Shown in pieces: positions 1 through 6,599 of a DNA stretch of 15,273 nt (positions are counted from its first letter, which is position 1; every line of letters begins with the position of its first letter). Position numbers and translations under genes: made by a program. The notes beneath the pieces are model-generated. The model had not been told where the DNA came from and searched no databases. It saw nothing but the letters and a program-made list of their open reading frames with translations. Source of the DNA: an uncultured Roseiflexaceae bacterium (GTDB taxonomy: Bacteria > Chloroflexota > Chloroflexia > Chloroflexales > Roseiflexaceae); assembly GCA_903932805.1 (NCBI GenBank), contig CAIZHO010000482.1, forward strand, positions 1 to 15,273, in the 5' to 3' direction.

Positions 1-861
1 CGATCTCGGAGAAAGCAGGGTCGTATGGGTGGGTTTGCGGATACGTGCCGGGAACGACTCAGCGACTGCTGTATCCATGTACGCCTCACCAGCAAGTCCT
101 TCTATCGTCACGGGAACTAGTTCGTTACGGGCACACAGCGTGTCGAGGTGACGATGGAGCGTTGTCTGCATGCGGTAATAATCACCCAACCAACGCGGAT
201 GGACGACCCCGAGTTTGCGTGCGGTCGACCGGATCTGGTAGGTAGCCGTTTCTTCGGCGCTGGGCATGTGTGCGTCATCCCAATCGGGCCGGACCGCGTC
301 GGTCCGTGCATACACGCGCCGAAAAGCGTCGCGGCGCGCGATCATGACCTCACCACAGGCGAACAACGCCTCAAGGAGTTGCTTTTCGTGAGACCAATCC
401 CACCACTCACCACGCAACCCGGCGGGTCGTACAAAACTGTCGGTGCGTACGCCGCCACGCTGCTGCAGGTGGGCCAACATCGCGTCTGCAGCCTGCCGAT
501 GTTGGTCGAGATACGTACGTGCCCAACGGACTTTAGTGGAACGAGAGCCGTCTGCAATAAGCCGGCGGTGGTATGGGAACCAGCTCCGCGGCGCCATACA
601 GGCCTCGTGGGTCCAGCACTCAAAGACGTCTCCGGTTTTCAACAACGTATCAAGCCAATCAATGGGGTATGCACCGTGTCGGCTCCACAGGACAAAATAA
701 TGGCTTCGATTGACGACCGACAACGTATCAATTTGAATCATTCCCATGCGCTCGATGCTTTGCAATAGGACGCTTGGGGTGCGCGCCGGGCGCAGATAAT
801 CAAGCCCCTGTGCGCGAATCATCAAACGGCGGACCTGTGCCATCGTGAGGTGTATAGACAT
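1..861 (-). CDS. AlkX/YcaQ-type DNA glycosylase (winged-helix AlkZ-like family), 3' end outside window
   Basis: This is the N-terminal 287 codons of a minus-strand gene open to the window edge. The protein resembles the YcaQ/AlkX branch of the AlkZ-like family (PF06224), which removes alkylated bases and unhooks interstrand crosslinks. Seen in sequence: a helical N-terminus (MAQVRRLMIRAQGL), then QID at residues 43-45 inside MIQIDTLSVVNRSHY. This matches the Gln-hydrophobic-Asp catalytic motif of AlkX rather than the Gln-x-Gln of AlkZ. The family's W-x-HEA motif follows (CWTHEACMAPRSW, about residues 82-94). The visible C-terminus, TLLSPRS, sits where family members have an LLSPFD-like motif, so roughly the last quarter is missing. 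The start at 861 is set by a strong GGAGG nine bases upstream. The gene is divergent from the thiol oxidoreductase. Family assignment is firm; substrate is inferred from the family. Confidence 0.88.
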   Translation of the reverse strand, partial: MSIHLTMAQVRRLMIRAQGLDYLRPARTPSVLLQSIERMGMIQIDTLSVVNRSHYFVLWSRHGAYPIDWLDTLLKTGDVFECWTHEACMAPRSWFPYHRRLIADGSRSTKVRWARTYLDQHRQAADAMLAHLQQRGGVRTDSFVRPAGLRGEWWDWSHEKQLLEALFACGEVMIARRDAFRRVYARTDAVRPDWDDAHMPSAEETATYQIRSTARKLGVVHPRWLGDYYRMQTTLHRHLDTLCARNELVPVTIEGLAGEAYMDTAVAESFPARIRKPTHTTLLSPRS

Positions 862-868
862 GAGGAGT

Positions 869-875
869 CACCTCC
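869..875 (-). promoter_or_regulatory. Strong Shine-Dalgarno of the AlkX-like gene
   Basis: On the minus strand GGAGGTG ends seven bases before the ATG at 861. It is the strongest ribosome binding site seen on this strand and selects this start over the in-frame ATG six codons later. The sequence GGAG-GTGA-CTCC could fold into a four-pair hairpin with a GNRA-type loop over the site, but the stem is short. Confidence 0.7.
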
Positions 876-923
876 AAACACACATATGTACGACACACTT
901 CGGTGAGAAAACAATGAAAACAC

Positions 924-942
924 GTTCTGTGCGCCAGAACAG
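924..942. promoter_or_regulatory. Operator-like dyad in the divergent intergenic region
   Basis: GTTCTG-N5-CAGAAC (924-940) is a perfect inverted repeat. The same bases also contain CTGT-N8-ACAG (927-942), which has the form of the enterobacterial LexA box. It lies 63-81 bases upstream of the AlkX-like start and just upstream of the predicted -35 of the oxidoreductase gene. A role as a regulator binding site is inference. The LexA site used by this organism is unknown to me. Confidence 0.35.
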
Positions 943-952
943 GGCGTCCAAA

Positions 953-982
953 CCGACACATGCACGGCGAACATACTATAAT
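953..982 (+). promoter_or_regulatory. Sigma70-type promoter for the DsbA-like gene
   Basis: A perfect TATAAT (977-982) is preceded by CCGACA (953-958), which matches four of six -35 consensus bases, with an 18-base spacer. The predicted transcript would start near 989, about 28 bases before the ATG, leaving room for the AAGGAA ribosome site at 1004-1009. Confidence 0.6.
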
Positions 983-1016
983 GTTGAGCAGATAGTAACA
1001 GAATAAGGAACTCAGT

Positions 1017-1781
1017 ATGCGAAATCCGAAACCACGTGGCCGTGCAGTCCAAAGCGCAGCTCCTGTCGCCCGCTTGCGGAATTTTTATGTTGCCTTTGCC
1101 GTTATTGCGCTCCTCATTGTCGTCGGCGTTGTGTACAACATCTACGGCACTACCGCAGAACCGGTCAAAACACTCGAGGCAACGATCCCCGCGCCCCGCA
1201 ATGCAGACATCCCCATGGGCAAAACGGACGATGGTCGGTACTACCTCGGCAACCCAGATGCAGCAGTAACGGTGGTTGAATACGCAGATTATCAATGCCC
1301 AGGGTGCGCGTTTTATTCAAATTCGTTGTCCGCAGCGTTTGAAAAGGACTTCATTGCGACCGGCGATGTTCGTCTCATCTTCCAAGACTTCCCACTCGCC
1401 ATGCACGTCAACGCGGTCCCTGCAGCAATTGCCGCACGCTGCGCAGGCGAACAGAGCGTTGGGGCATTTTGGCAGTTCAACAGTTTGCTGTTTACCAATC
1501 AGATACAATGGAAAGAACTCGAAACAGCGGCATTTAAACTCCAGACTGTCGCATATGCTGGCCAGCTCGGCCTCGACAAAACGGCATTTGCCGCCTGCAT
1601 CGAGTTGCCCGAGAACGAACGTACGGTGCGCGATTTCCAGAAAAAGTCGAATGCGCTGGGCCTTCCAGGCACTCCTTCCTTCGCTGTACAAGGTACTATC
1701 GTCGATGCGAGTAGCGCCAAGAGTGTCGATGACATCGACGCATTAGTACGCGTAGCCATCAATAACGCGCTCGGCAAATAA
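1017..1781 (+). CDS. Membrane-anchored DsbA/BdbD-like thiol-disulfide oxidoreductase
   Basis: This 254-residue protein has a basic cytoplasmic N-terminus and one membrane segment at about residues 22-40 (FYVAFAVIALLIVVGVVY), followed by an extracytoplasmic thioredoxin-fold domain. The active site is CPGC at 94-97 in YADYQCPGCAFYS. The cis-proline loop is GTP at 218-220. The insertion between them is the helical domain typical of DSBA-family oxidoreductases (Thioredoxin_4 group). Such proteins introduce or shuffle disulfides in exported proteins. The domain has additional cysteines at 142 and 194, which may form a structural disulfide. The start is supported by AAGGAA eight bases upstream and by the TATAAT promoter. 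The gene stands alone between its promoter and a hairpin terminator. Whether it acts as oxidase or isomerase cannot be told from sequence. Confidence 0.9.
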   Translation: MRNPKPRGRAVQSAAPVARLRNFYVAFAVIALLIVVGVVYNIYGTTAEPVKTLEATIPAPRNADIPMGKTDDGRYYLGNPDAAVTVVEYADYQCPGCAFYSNSLSAAFEKDFIATGDVRLIFQDFPLAMHVNAVPAAIAARCAGEQSVGAFWQFNSLLFTNQIQWKELETAAFKLQTVAYAGQLGLDKTAFAACIELPENERTVRDFQKKSNALGLPGTPSFAVQGTIVDASSAKSVDDIDALVRVAINNALGK

Positions 1782-1790
1782 TCACTCATG

Positions 1791-1829
1791 CGGGCATACT
1801 GCATTGCAATGCAGTATGCCCGTTTTGTT
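1791..1829 (+). terminator. Rho-independent terminator after the DsbA-like gene
   Basis: A perfect 14-base-pair stem (1791-1804 with 1809-1822) closes a four-base TGCA loop and is followed by TTTTGTT. The whole 32-base hairpin is an exact palindrome. It sits nine bases after the stop codon, separating this gene from the secDF promoter. Confidence 0.9.
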
Positions 1830-1842
1830 GGGTCAATGATAA

Positions 1843-1872
1843 TTGACATTCGCCCCGTTCCACCGTTATACT
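1843..1872 (+). promoter_or_regulatory. Near-consensus promoter for secD-secF
   Basis: A perfect TTGACA (1843-1848) and TATACT (1867-1872) are separated by 18 bases. It lies between the upstream terminator and secD. It is the best promoter match in the window, which fits constitutive expression of a core secretion operon. Confidence 0.8.
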
Positions 1873-1915
1873 CAGTATTTAGTACAGCGTTCAGATGAGT
1901 CGGCCTACCCGACAC

Positions 1916-1920
1916 GGAGG
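1916..1920 (+). promoter_or_regulatory. Shine-Dalgarno that sets the secD start at GTG 1931
   Basis: GGAGG ends ten bases before a GTG at 1931. The in-frame ATG at 1895 has no comparable site and would add twelve residues (MSRPTRHGGKNI) without family-like character. Confidence 0.65.
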
Positions 1921-1930
1921 CAAAAATATC

Positions 1931-3331
1931 GTGCGTAATCGCGAAGTAGCCCCAATGATCTTTATCCTCCTGCTGACCATCGTGTGTTCATGGATCACGT
2001 TTGCTCCAAATGACACATGGCTTGGTCGCGATGTGAGTGTGCGACTCGGCCTTGACCTGCAAGGTGGCACACAAGTGTTGATGAAGGCGGAAGGTACCAA
2101 CGACAAAGAATTGATGCGTACAGCGGCAACAGTCATTGAACGCCGTGTCAACGGTCTCGGCGTCAGCGAAGCCATTGTGCAGCTTTCGGGTGAGAATCGC
2201 ATTATTGTCGAGCTACCCGGTGTCAAAAACCCCGAGCAGGCAATCGAGACCCTCCGTGGGACGGGCCGGCTCGAATTCATCGACACCAAGGGCGCCTTTG
2301 TGGCAGAGGGTACCATCGTCAAAACGACGGGTAATCCCAACCCTGTGATGCCTGAAGTCGACCCGAATGCACCGGTGGATCCGGCAAACCCAGCGCCGAA
2401 CCCAGATCAGACCATATACGAAAGCATCACCGACGGCAAAGACCTCGACACCAAGCAGGTCGCCCTCCGTGTTGCCACGGATGCCGTCAACAACAAACCA
2501 GCGGTAACGTTCGCCTTTTTGGGTGAATCAGGCACACGGCTCGGTACGTTTTCGGCTGCAAACATCCAGAAGCCCATGTGTATTGCCCTCGACAACGTCA
2601 TCGTAAGTTGCCCAGTGATTCAATCAGCCCTCGTCGGAGGGAGTGGTGAAATCACCAGTGCTACCCGTGAAGAAGCAGAGAAAATCCTCAATCAGCTCAA
2701 ATACGGCTCGTTGCCGGTGACCCTCAGCATCGAGTCCAGCCGTACCGTATCAGCCACGCTCGGTGCAAACTCTGTAGCGGCAAGCATTGTTGCAGGCATG
2801 GTAGGGCTGATTGTCGTTGGTCTGTTCATGATGTTCTACTATCGGTTGCCAGGCGTTCTCGCAACCATTGCATTGGTTATTTACACAGTCATCATTTTTG
2901 CCGTGCACAAGCTCGTACCCATCACACTGACATTGTCCGGTATTGCCGGCTTCATTTTGTCGGTCGGCTTGGCCGTAGACGCCAATGTGTTGATTTTCGC
3001 CCGCCTCAAAGAAGAACTTCGCAACAAGCGTTCACTGGCACGTGCGGTGGAAGCCGGCTTTGACGAAGCATGGCCAGCCATTCGTGACTCGAGTGCTTCG
3101 ACGCTGATCACCAGCGCCATTCTGTTTGTGTTCGGCAATAGCTTCGGTGTGAGCCTCATCAAAGGGTTTGCGTTGACCTTGGCCCTTGGTGTGTTGTTGA
3201 ATCTGTTTACTGCGGTGGTGGTCACACGCACCTTCCTCCGCTTGGTCGTTCGCGCCAAGGCCGCCCAATCTCTCTGGTTCTACGAAATCGATTCCGAAAC
3301 CGACCTGCGCGAGCAGCGTACGGCCTCATAA
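1931..3331 (+). CDS. secD: Protein translocase subunit SecD
   Basis: SecD is an RND-superfamily membrane protein. With SecF it uses the proton or sodium gradient to pull preproteins out of the SecYEG channel. From GTG 1931 it is 466 residues, on the compact side for SecD. Visible features are a first membrane segment at about residues 8-24, the conserved LGLDLQGGTQ at 39-48, an extracytoplasmic head domain, then five C-terminal membrane segments. These carry the signature LSVGLAVDANVLIFARLKEE and a second motif around SLIKGFALTLALGV and FTAVVVTR. A Pro/Asn/Asp-rich stretch (about 138-160) forms a flexible insert in the head domain. The longer ATG 1895 start is less likely, because GGAGG fits GTG 1931. 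secF follows after 14 bases, so the two form one operon. Confidence 0.96.
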   Translation: MRNREVAPMIFILLLTIVCSWITFAPNDTWLGRDVSVRLGLDLQGGTQVLMKAEGTNDKELMRTAATVIERRVNGLGVSEAIVQLSGENRIIVELPGVKNPEQAIETLRGTGRLEFIDTKGAFVAEGTIVKTTGNPNPVMPEVDPNAPVDPANPAPNPDQTIYESITDGKDLDTKQVALRVATDAVNNKPAVTFAFLGESGTRLGTFSAANIQKPMCIALDNVIVSCPVIQSALVGGSGEITSATREEAEKILNQLKYGSLPVTLSIESSRTVSATLGANSVAASIVAGMVGLIVVGLFMMFYYRLPGVLATIALVIYTVIIFAVHKLVPITLTLSGIAGFILSVGLAVDANVLIFARLKEELRNKRSLARAVEAGFDEAWPAIRDSSASTLITSAILFVFGNSFGVSLIKGFALTLALGVLLNLFTAVVVTRTFLRLVVRAKAAQSLWFYEIDSETDLREQRTAS

Positions 3332-3345
3332 CGGAGCTCTCACGC

Positions 3346-4296
3346 ATGAAAAGCATTGTCCGTCTACGTTATATTTGGTTCATCATTTCGCTTGTGGTTA
3401 TTATCCCAGGTGCGGTGTTTTTTGCTATGTACGGCCTCAGAACAGGTATTGACTTCGCCGGTGGTGCGCTGTGGGACTTGCACTTCCCCACCAAACAATT
3501 GAATGAGCTCAACACCGAGGCCATTGCAGAGGTATTTGCAAAAAACGGCTTCGAAGGGGCACAAGTACAGCTCTCGACCGTCAAAGTGAATGGTGTTGAC
3601 GTTTCTTCTGCGGTGGTGCGCACAAAAGAGCTGAGCGCTGTCAATCCCAAAGATCAAAAAGATGCGGTAGTAGCTGGCTTAACAGCAGTCTTTGGAACGG
3701 TCGAGCCGCAGGAACTGCAAAGCGTCGGACCAACGGTGAGTGCAGAAGCAACACGTTCTGCCGCCATCGCGGTGTTGGGTGCGTGTTTGGCTATTTTGGT
3801 ATATTTGACCATTGCCTTTCGGAATGCCCCGAATCCTGTCCGGTATGGGATCTGCGCCTTGTTGGCAATGCTCCACGACGTCCTCGTGGTGTTGGGTATG
3901 GCTGCGATTTTGGGCTATGCAATCGGTCTCGAAATCGATGCATACTTCCTCACCGCGCTCCTCACCGTCATCAGCTTCTCGGTCCACGACACCATTGTGG
4001 TATTTGACCGCATCCGCGAAAATGTCGGCCGCCGACGAGCCGGCGAATCGTTCGAGGATATCGTCAACCACAGCATTGTGCAGACCCTTCCCCGTTCTAT
4101 CAACACACAGCTGACCAGCGTGTTTTCGTTGACTGCGTTGTTGTTGTTCGGTGGCGTGACGATTCGCAACCTGGTCATCATCCTGTTGATTGGATTGTTG
4201 AGCGGTACATATTCGTCGATCTTCAACGCGGCGCAGATGTTGGTCGTCTGGGAAAATCGCGAATGGCGTACCTGGTTCCGCAAACAGGCAGCCTAA
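3346..4296 (+). CDS. secF: Protein translocase subunit SecF
   Basis: SecF is the partner of SecD in the membrane complex that assists late steps of Sec export. The 316-residue product has a first membrane segment at about 10-28, then TGIDFAGGALWDL, the SecF form of the conserved GIDFxGG motif. A short extracytoplasmic domain follows, then five membrane segments. The fourth-segment signature ISFSVHDTIVVFDRIREN is clear, followed by the TLPRSINTQLTSVFSL motif. The ATG has a CGGAG site about nine bases upstream, within the short gap after secD. A strong hairpin terminator lies directly after the stop codon. Length and motif order are normal for the family, with no sign of fusion to SecD. Confidence 0.96.
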   Translation: MKSIVRLRYIWFIISLVVIIPGAVFFAMYGLRTGIDFAGGALWDLHFPTKQLNELNTEAIAEVFAKNGFEGAQVQLSTVKVNGVDVSSAVVRTKELSAVNPKDQKDAVVAGLTAVFGTVEPQELQSVGPTVSAEATRSAAIAVLGACLAILVYLTIAFRNAPNPVRYGICALLAMLHDVLVVLGMAAILGYAIGLEIDAYFLTALLTVISFSVHDTIVVFDRIRENVGRRRAGESFEDIVNHSIVQTLPRSINTQLTSVFSLTALLLFGGVTIRNLVIILLIGLLSGTYSSIFNAAQMLVVWENREWRTWFRKQAA

Positions 4297-4308
4297 GGAT
4301 TGGTTGCC

Positions 4309-4340
4309 ACGCTCCCCAACGACGTTGGGGAGCGTTTTTT
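4309..4340 (+). terminator. Rho-independent terminator after secF, in the leader of the next gene
   Basis: The inverted repeat 4309-4319 / 4325-4335 (ACGCTCCCCAA paired with TTGGGGAGCGT) is followed by TTTTTT. It lies 12 bases after the secF stop and only about 20 bases before the ATG of the DUF2007 gene, with no promoter visible between them. The downstream pair may therefore be expressed by read-through. Confidence 0.88.
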
Positions 4341-4359
4341 GTTTCTGAAAGGGACAGAT

Positions 4360-4722
4360 ATGTGGTCCTCCATCAAAAAACTCTTTGGCCGTAGCGACAG
4401 CGATGAACCAACAGATTCGCCCGTCGTCGTGGCTACCTGCAATGGGCCGATCGAAGCCAACATGATGCTGTCGCAACTCCACGATTCTGGGATCCCTGCA
4501 GCCTTGTTAGGCGCAGACAGCGCATCCGTCTTTGGGATGCAAACCGGCATCCTCGCAGAGGTTCGCATCGTCGTGCCCGCCCTGTATGCCGGAGCAGCCC
4601 AAGAATTGCTTGGGGAGCTCGATTTGCGCGACGACATGACGCTTGAAGGCGCCGATGGAGCCGAAGCAGAGGCTATCGAATCGGACAATTATGATCAAGA
4701 AAAAGACAATCTGAAATCATGA
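4360..4722 (+). CDS. Small DUF2007 domain protein
   Basis: This is a 120-residue soluble protein. Residues about 21-88 resemble the DUF2007 family (PF09413, sometimes called putative signal-transducing proteins). The visible pattern is a short N-terminal strand ending in CNGPIEANMMLSQLHDSGIPAALL, a variable middle, then AEVRIVVPALYAGAAQELLGEL. The fold is a small ferredoxin-like alpha/beta domain; its function is not established. The C-terminal 30 residues are acidic and probably disordered. I chose ATG 4360, preceded by AAAGGGA, over a TTG at 4300 because the TTG frame would translate through the secF terminator hairpin. The stop overlaps the permease start as ATGA, so the two genes are translationally coupled. 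Confidence 0.75.
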   Translation: MWSSIKKLFGRSDSDEPTDSPVVVATCNGPIEANMMLSQLHDSGIPAALLGADSASVFGMQTGILAEVRIVVPALYAGAAQELLGELDLRDDMTLEGADGAEAEAIESDNYDQEKDNLKS

Positions 4723-5471
4723 GCATCGCAGCACCTATCATTATCGGCTGTATTGTCGGCTTGCTGCTGGGATTTCTCGGTGGCGGTGGGGCAATCATGA
4801 TTGTCCCAGCCATGGTGTATATCTTGCATGCAGATGAGCACGTGGCATTGGCAACCGCATTGATTATCGTGGCTGTCAACGCTGCCATTGGCGGTGTACT
4901 GGCGTGGCGTGATCGTCGTGCCGACATGCCGACCGCATTGTTGTTTGGGGCGTCAGGGATGATGACTGCGTATGGCGGAGCACTCATTTCGAAGCACATC
5001 CCTGGCTCGTACCTCATCGTCGCATTTAGCATCCTCCTCTTGGTCATCGCGCTGATGATGTATCGTGGGACCATGGGGACCGCAACCGAATCAGTCCCCG
5101 TCATTCGACCACGCTGGCAAATCATTGTCGTGGGGGCGGTCGTTGGTCTGGTGACCGGCATTCTCGGGGTCGGCGGTGGCTTTGTGATTGTCCCTGCAAT
5201 GGTGTTGTTGGTGGGGATGCCCATGCGCAAGGCCGTTGGGACATCGTTGCTGGTGATTACCATCAACAGCGCAGCAAGTCTGTTGGGGCATCTCGACACC
5301 GCGTTCGATTGGACCCTTATTGCACTGTTACTCAGCGGAGCAATCCCTGCCATGACGGTGGCGAATCGGTTTGGTGGCGCTATCGATCAAATAAAACTCC
5401 GGCGCGGGTTTGCGATTTTTGTGACGTGCGTGGCATGCTTCATGCTTGTCGAAACAGTACTGCTATCTTGA
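4719..5471 (+). CDS. TauE/SafE-family membrane permease (sulfite/organosulfur exporter family)
   Basis: The 250-residue, highly hydrophobic protein has about eight predicted membrane segments and the internal duplication typical of TauE/SafE (PF01925). The first half contains GLLLGFLGGGGAIMIVPAMV and the second half GLVTGILGVGGGFVIVPAMV, so both glycine-rich repeats are intact. Family members move sulfite, sulfoacetate, taurine-related or other anions across the cytoplasmic membrane, but the substrate cannot be read from sequence. The start codon overlaps the DUF2007 stop by four bases. The 3' end overlaps the tsaD 3' end by nine bases on the opposite strand, and no terminator is visible there. 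No cysteine or sulfur metabolism genes lie nearby to suggest a substrate. Confidence 0.88.
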   Translation: MSIAAPIIIGCIVGLLLGFLGGGGAIMIVPAMVYILHADEHVALATALIIVAVNAAIGGVLAWRDRRADMPTALLFGASGMMTAYGGALISKHIPGSYLIVAFSILLLVIALMMYRGTMGTATESVPVIRPRWQIIVVGAVVGLVTGILGVGGGFVIVPAMVLLVGMPMRKAVGTSLLVITINSAASLLGHLDTAFDWTLIALLLSGAIPAMTVANRFGGAIDQIKLRRGFAIFVTCVACFMLVETVLLS

Positions 5472-6497
5472 CAGCGGACCCGCCACAAACGGCGCATTGG
5501 GGTCGACTGCCACAGCCAAATCACCGCTGACTGGGTGCCAGTATGCGCACGCTGCAATCATTGCGGCATTGTCTGTGCACAGATGGATGGGTGGGATGTG
5601 TAACGGCACTCGAATAGCTGCGCGTAGGGCGTCGCGTAAGCGGGCGTTTGCCGCGACCCCACCCGCAACGATGACTGATTTGGCATCGGTTGTACTCACC
5701 GCCGCTTTCGTTTTACGGACGAGGATATCGACAACTGATTCTTGAAAAAGATACGCTAATTCTGCACTCCGTTGCACGCACTGGTCCACATCACCGCTGG
5801 CGCGTGCCGCCACCCATGCGGGATCAGTGCTCACAGCGGTCTTGAGCCCGCTAAACGAAAAATCATACGTTCCATGCAACCATGCGCGCGGCAAGCGCTG
5901 GGATGCTTTGGGGGCACGTGCAGAGTGTTGGATTGCTGGACCTCCCGGATATCCGAGTGACAGTAACCGTGCTACTTTGTCGAATGCCTCACCCGCTGCA
6001 TCGTCGAGCGTACCGCCGAGAAGTTGGGCATCCGCATGATTGCGAATCAGCGCCAGCATGGTATGCCCACCAGATACAACTAGTGCAATAGCAGGGAACG
6101 CAGGAGGCACTGCTGCATCGATCCATGTTGCATAGAGATGTGCTTCGACGTGATTGACCATGAGAAAAGGGAGCCCACGGGCCCACGCGAGTGTCTTGGC
6201 GGTATTGAGGCCAGTCAATAACGCACCCGACAACCCTGGGCCATACGTCGCTGCGACTGCATCAATGCTCGACCAACCACCTGGAGTACGACCGACCGCT
6301 TCACGCACGACAGACTCGATTGCCAGAATATGCTGACGCGACGCGACCTCGGGGACGACACCGCCGTAGCGTCGATGGATGTCTATCTGTGAGGCAACGA
6401 CATTTGCTACCAGTCGCGTGCCGTTGACGACGACGGCCGCGGCTGTTTCGTCGCACGATGTCTCGATAGCCAAAATTGTTTTGTATGGGGACGTCAC
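5463..6497 (-). CDS. tsaD: tRNA N6-adenosine threonylcarbamoyltransferase TsaD
   Basis: TsaD (Kae1/Gcp/YgjD family) transfers threonylcarbamoyl from threonylcarbamoyl-AMP to A37 of ANN-decoding tRNAs, working with TsaB and TsaE in bacteria. The 344-residue protein begins with the ASKHA ATP-binding strand ILAIETSCDETAAAVV. It has VPEVASRQHI and the metal-binding HVEAHLYATW motif. VSGGHTML, FDKVARLLSLGYPGGP and FSFSGLKTAV follow, then VAGGVAANARLR and LCTDNAAMIA near the C-terminus. All expected motifs are present. The start at GTG 6497 is chosen because AAAGAGG lies six bases upstream. An in-frame TTG at 6527 has no good site. It is divergent from the amidase gene and convergent with the permease. 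No tsaB or tsaE is in the window. Confidence 0.95.
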   Translation of the reverse strand: MTSPYKTILAIETSCDETAAAVVVNGTRLVANVVASQIDIHRRYGGVVPEVASRQHILAIESVVREAVGRTPGGWSSIDAVAATYGPGLSGALLTGLNTAKTLAWARGLPFLMVNHVEAHLYATWIDAAVPPAFPAIALVVSGGHTMLALIRNHADAQLLGGTLDDAAGEAFDKVARLLSLGYPGGPAIQHSARAPKASQRLPRAWLHGTYDFSFSGLKTAVSTDPAWVAARASGDVDQCVQRSAELAYLFQESVVDILVRKTKAAVSTTDAKSVIVAGGVAANARLRDALRAAIRVPLHIPPIHLCTDNAAMIAACAYWHPVSGDLAVAVDPNAPFVAGPLSR

Positions 6498-6503
6498 GCG
6501 CAG

Positions 6504-6510
6504 CCTCTTT
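6504..6510 (-). promoter_or_regulatory. Shine-Dalgarno that sets the tsaD GTG start
   Basis: On the minus strand AAAGAGG is followed by six bases and GTG at 6497. This decides for a 344-residue protein over a TTG start ten codons upstream that would place the site inside the gene. Confidence 0.6.
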
Positions 6511-6540
6511 TGTTGATCGACAGCCAATACTACACACTTC

Positions 6541-6548
6541 AGTATAAT
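6541..6548. promoter_or_regulatory. Overlapping divergent -10 elements between tsaD and the amidase gene
   Basis: The eight bases AGTATAAT contain TATAAT on the plus strand (6543-6548, toward the amidase) and TATACT on the minus strand (6546-6541, toward tsaD). Neither side has a good -35 at normal spacing. On the plus strand TCGACA (6517-6522) would need a 20-base spacer. If both are used, the two promoters cannot be occupied at once. Confidence 0.5.
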
Positions 6549-6599
6549 ACGAGGAACATCACATCCATGATGGGCGTCTATGAACCAGAGGAAGTCGTG

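Noticed and set aside
148..768. Plus-strand open frame of 206 codons
   Set aside because: It is antisense to the AlkX-like gene, whose product has clear family motifs; this frame has none and no good ribosome site.
3679..4482. Minus-strand open frame of 267 codons
   Set aside because: It spans secF, a terminator and the DUF2007 gene in antisense. Its product is His/Gln/Asp-rich with no recognisable domain.
4673..5353. Minus-strand open frame of 226 codons
   Set aside because: Shadow of the permease gene. It is rich in Met, Pro, Thr and Ile, as expected of an antisense reading of a hydrophobic protein.
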